Below are positions 6,668-9,047 of a stretch of DNA of 9,047 nucleotides, in pieces. The DNA is from Bacteroidales bacterium (lineage in GTDB: Bacteria; Bacteroidota; Bacteroidia; Bacteroidales; NBLH01). Below the pieces are notes generated by a model, which was not told the DNA's origin, did no database searches, and worked only from the letters and a program-made list of their open reading frames with translations. Location: positions 1 to 9,047 of the forward strand of contig JALWNR010000818.1 of the NCBI GenBank assembly GCA_027083715.1, given 5' to 3'. Within the stretch, counting starts at the first letter, position 1; each line of letters starts with the position of its first letter. A program made the position numbers and the translations under genes.

Positions 6668-6684
6668 TTGCTGCTTTGCAGCAA
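6668..6684. repeat. Perfect 7-pair hairpin with a 3-base loop
   Basis: TTGCTGC (6668-6674), loop TTT, GCAGCAA (6678-6684) pair perfectly. The hairpin sits nine bases after the GC-rich hairpin at 6639-6658, making a tandem. No T-run follows on either strand, so a simple intrinsic terminator is not well supported. It may be part of the same repeat element as the neighbouring hairpin. Confidence 0.5.
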
Positions 6685-6746
6685 TAATTTGTGATAATCT
6701 TATTAATCTGTGGATAAAAATATGCTATACATACAACAAACCCAAT

Positions 6747-8198
6747 CTAGAGCCTCCTTTCCAACAGCGTAATATTTTCTACATGTGCCGTATGCGGAAA
6801 CATATCCACAGGACGATATTTTACCACTTTGTATTTTTCGTCCAGCAACTGAATATCACGCGCTTGCGTGGCTGCATTACAGCTTACGTACACAATTTTT
6901 TCAGGAGCCGCATTTAAAATTACTTTTACCACATCTTTATGCATTCCTGCACGCGGCGGGTCGGTAATAATTACATCAGGTTTACCATTTTCCGCAATAA
7001 AATCATCACTCAACACATCTTTCATATCGCCTGCATAAAAAACCGTATTTTCTATTTTGTTGATTTCTGAATTAACTTTTGCATCTTCAATGGCTTCTGG
7101 AACATACTCCACTCCCACCACTTTTTTTGCTTTCTTAGCGACAAAATTGGCAATAGTTCCGGTTCCGGTATATAAATCATAAACCGTTTCTTTGCCTGTC
7201 AGCCCGGCATATTCGCGAACCAAGCAGTATAAATTATAGGCTTGCTCAGAATTGGTCTGATAAAATGATTTTGGACCGATTTTAAAACGCAAATCCTCCA
7301 TTTGTTCAAAAATATGATCATTGCCTGCAAAAAGTTTTACCGGCAAATCAGTTATGGTATCGTTCCTTTTCGGATTAATTACATACATCAGGGAGCTAAT
7401 TTGCGGAAATTGCTCTTTTATGTGCTTTAATATTCCTTCGCGCAAAGTTTTATCTTCATAATAAAAAGACAAAATTACCATCAAATCACCGGTAGTGGAT
7501 GTACGAATAATTAAATTGCGTAAAAAACCTTCATTATTACGTAAGTCGAAAAATGTCAGCTCGTTTTCAAGCGCATATTTTCGTATTTCCGTACGTATTT
7601 CGTTAGATGGTTCAGCTTGCAACCAGCAGGTTTCCACATCCACAATTTTATCAAACATTTTGGGTATATGAAAACCCAAAGCATTCATTTGTTTCGGACT
7701 TTCGTCCTGAATTTCTTCTTTAGTGAGCCAACGACGGTTTGAAAAGGTAAATTCCAGCTTATTCCGATAAAAATATTCGTTTGCCGAAGCCAAAATTGGT
7801 TCGGCTTTGGGCAGTTCAATGCCGCCAATATGTGTTAATTGCTCAACAACTTGTTTATGTTTGTATTCCAATTGCTTGGCATAAGGCAGGTTTTGCCATT
7901 TACAGCCTCCGCACACGCCAAAATGTACACATTTAGCAGGCACTCGCACATCCGAATATTTATGGAAATTTACAGGAAATGCTTCCATAAAACTTTTTTT
8001 CTTTCGGTTTACCTGAATGTCCACCACATCGCCCGGCACACAATTACTCACAAAAACAATCAATTCACGACCATCTGCACCTTCTGTTTTGATTTTTGCA
8101 ATGGCTTTACCCTCAGCAGCCAAATCTATAATTTCCACTTTTTCGTAAAAGGGTAATTTTTTTCTTTTTCTTCCCACAGTACTTAATTTAACATCCAC
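6747..8198 (-). CDS. rlmD: 23S rRNA (uracil-C5)-methyltransferase RlmD (RumA-like)
   Basis: A 483-residue SAM-dependent RNA methyltransferase of the TrmA/RumA family, which methylates a 23S rRNA uridine at C5 (U1939 in E. coli numbering). A TRAM RNA-binding domain spans about 14-75. Cys90, Cys96, Cys99 (CVHFGVCGGC) and Cys191 form the expected 4Fe-4S site. The SAM site is DLYTGTGT (341-348), then VGVEYVPEA (361-369) and TDPPRAG (412-418). The nucleophile is Cys440 in YVSCNAATQARD, with general base Glu474 in HTAHVEN. All key residues are present. The start is uncertain: no ATG is in frame near the N-terminus, and the options are GTG at 8198 or GTG at 8177 (VGRKRKKLPFYEKVEI). The latter matches where relatives usually begin, from memory; 8198 gives seven extra residues. 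Other RumA-like paralogues can target different uridines, so the exact site is inferred. Confidence 0.92.
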   Translation of the reverse strand: MDVKLSTVGRKRKKLPFYEKVEIIDLAAEGKAIAKIKTEGADGRELIVFVSNCVPGDVVDIQVNRKKKSFMEAFPVNFHKYSDVRVPAKCVHFGVCGGCKWQNLPYAKQLEYKHKQVVEQLTHIGGIELPKAEPILASANEYFYRNKLEFTFSNRRWLTKEEIQDESPKQMNALGFHIPKMFDKIVDVETCWLQAEPSNEIRTEIRKYALENELTFFDLRNNEGFLRNLIIRTSTTGDLMVILSFYYEDKTLREGILKHIKEQFPQISSLMYVINPKRNDTITDLPVKLFAGNDHIFEQMEDLRFKIGPKSFYQTNSEQAYNLYCLVREYAGLTGKETVYDLYTGTGTIANFVAKKAKKVVGVEYVPEAIEDAKVNSEINKIENTVFYAGDMKDVLSDDFIAENGKPDVIITDPPRAGMHKDVVKVILNAAPEKIVYVSCNAATQARDIQLLDEKYKVVKYRPVDMFPHTAHVENITLLERRL

Positions 8199-8221
8199 AT
8201 TTTTTAGTAAGTCTTGCCCTT

Positions 8222-8239
8222 ACTTTAGCATGCAAAAGT
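8222..8239. promoter_or_regulatory. 18-bp imperfect palindrome upstream of rlmD
   Basis: ACTTTAGCATGCAAAAGT reads almost the same on both strands (16 of 18 positions), centred on the palindrome GCATGC. It lies 24-45 bases before the two possible rlmD starts, within the short gap after the upstream phosphatase gene. It could be an operator or part of a promoter region, since TTTTG lies in the minus-strand reading. No regulator is identifiable and chance is possible in AT-rich DNA. Confidence 0.25.
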
Positions 8240-8258
8240 CTGTTATTTTTTGTGATTA

Positions 8259-9047
8259 TCAAAATGAAAGTTTTTTCACTACATCTGTCAGCGGATTATT
8301 TTCATTATCGGCACAAAGCGGATATTTTTTTTTCAGAAAATCAGGAGAGTTTTCTACTACAAAAGATTGCCGTGTCCAAGCCAGTAAATCCAAATCGTTG
8401 TAATCATTACCAATACCAATTGTTTTTCCTTGCGGGATATTTAACATTTCGCACAAAAATTTTCCTCCACTTGCTTTTGAAACATGCTCCGGAAAAATCT
8501 CTAACCAGATAGATTTACCGTCAATAGGCGATGTAGCTCTGATTACTTTCAATTCACTGATCCGTTTTTTAACTTCGTTAAATTCATTTTCATCTTCCAA
8601 AATCACTAAAAATTGTGTAGCTTCATCCAAAGGAAAATGTAAATTTAACGGATAGGCATATTTTTTATACAAATCATTACGCCATTCAAAATCAGTATTT
8701 GATTTTTTGCCCTGATGATAATGATAAATATGATTATCGGGTATCGGGTGTTGAATGGAAAAATTTACATTTAAAGTGCGTAAAATATGAATTGTTTGAT
8801 CAATTTGGGCATTATTCAACCGAGTTTTATAAATAATTTCGCCGGTTTGCATATTTTTTATTCCCGCACCGGACGAAAAGATTAAAAAATCAAAAGGAAA
8901 TGAACTGTCCAATACCTTATGAGCACTGTAATAAGTTCTGCCTGTGGCAAATACACGTAAAAAACCTTTCTCTCCTAAATCTTTAAGCGTTTGCCAATCT
9001 TTTTTCCCGATTTTTTTTTGTGCATTAAGCAAAGTTCCGTCCAAATC
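8259..9047 (-). CDS. HAD superfamily Cof-type phosphatase, 5' end outside window
   Basis: A cytoplasmic Mg2+-dependent phosphatase of the Cof/YbiV-like HAD group, probably acting on a sugar phosphate or other small phosphoester. The visible part is 262 residues. The frame runs off the window edge at DLDGTLL, which is motif I, so only a few N-terminal residues are missing. A TTG just inside could be misread as a start, but it falls within this motif. Motif II is Thr35 in FATGRTY, motif III is Lys191 in VSKASGGK, and motif IV is GNDYNDLDLL (213-222), giving a complete catalytic set. The C2-type cap lies between motifs II and III, about 85-185, with variable sequence that sets the substrate. rlmD follows on the same strand after about 60 bases, so the two may share a transcript, though they have no obvious functional link. 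Confidence 0.9.
   Translation of the reverse strand, partial: DLDGTLLNAQKKIGKKDWQTLKDLGEKGFLRVFATGRTYYSAHKVLDSSFPFDFLIFSSGAGIKNMQTGEIIYKTRLNNAQIDQTIHILRTLNVNFSIQHPIPDNHIYHYHQGKKSNTDFEWRNDLYKKYAYPLNLHFPLDEATQFLVILEDENEFNEVKKRISELKVIRATSPIDGKSIWLEIFPEHVSKASGGKFLCEMLNIPQGKTIGIGNDYNDLDLLAWTRQSFVVENSPDFLKKKYPLCADNENNPLTDVVKKLSF

Larger units (their letters stand above)
6458..6746. other. Convergent intergenic region between the ligase gene and rlmD
   Basis: These 289 bases have no credible gene. The first 100 or so are featureless and AT-rich. From 6560 to 6684 they contain a direct repeat, an inverted repeat and two compact hairpins, described separately. The last 60 bases contain TGTGGATAA (6709-6717), a perfect but lone match to the DnaA box, and nothing else recognisable. 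Both flanking genes point into the region, so transcripts from both strands should end here, yet no classical hairpin-plus-T-run terminator is evident. Confidence 0.6.

Noticed and set aside
6709..6717. TGTGGATAA, a perfect DnaA-box match, as a hint of a replication origin.
   Set aside because: It stands alone in the spacer. Another match (94-102, TTATCCACA) lies inside the peroxiredoxin coding sequence, so single matches are expected by chance. No dnaA, dnaN or box cluster is present.
8214..8229. Plus-strand TACTTTAG near 8221 as a promoter.
   Set aside because: It has a mismatch in the key TTTG part and no plus-strand gene follows; the plus-strand open frame at 8252-8512 is a shadow of the phosphatase gene.

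Overview
The window looks like ordinary chromosomal DNA from a member of the Bacteroidota. The evidence is indirect but consistent. The DNA is AT-rich, start codons have little or no Shine-Dalgarno sequence, and several genes are preceded by the Bacteroidota-type -7 element TAnnTTTG. The protein set also fits: a DUF2807 beta-solenoid lipoprotein, a secreted BCP-type peroxiredoxin, a Bacteroidota-style TRAM-domain RlmD and a single-chain ADP-forming acyl-CoA synthetase. No genus can be named from what is visible.

Layout. On the minus strand at 33-599 lies an exported thiol peroxidase, divergent from a plus-strand run. That run holds a DUF2807 lipoprotein (720-1433), a membrane-anchored maspardin-like alpha/beta hydrolase (1487-2416) and a cytosolic-carboxypeptidase-like M14 zinc peptidase (2502-3626). 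A compact VapBC-type toxin-antitoxin pair (3690-3923 and 3910-4293, overlapping by 14 bases) follows, with its own probable promoter. Next is a 685-residue acetate/acyl-CoA ligase (ADP-forming) at 4400-6457, with a clear promoter just upstream. A gene-free stretch of about 290 bases separates this gene from the convergent minus-strand rlmD (6747-8198). That stretch holds a dense set of direct and inverted repeats. The minus-strand end carries a HAD/Cof-type phosphatase (8259 to the window edge) whose first codons lie outside the window.

How the genes relate. The ADP-forming ligase couples acyl-CoA (typically acetyl-CoA) to ATP formation and suggests fermentative or peptide-using metabolism. 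The peroxiredoxin defends the cell envelope against peroxides. RlmD modifies 23S rRNA. The lipoprotein, hydrolase and M14 peptidase are on one strand with short gaps and may be co-transcribed, but no shared pathway is evident. The toxin-antitoxin pair is the only obviously accessory module.

I found no convincing previously undescribed system. The items most worth a second look are the repeat cluster at 6560-6684, the bacterial CCP-like peptidase beside a maspardin-like hydrolase, and the altered active-site loop of the peroxiredoxin.
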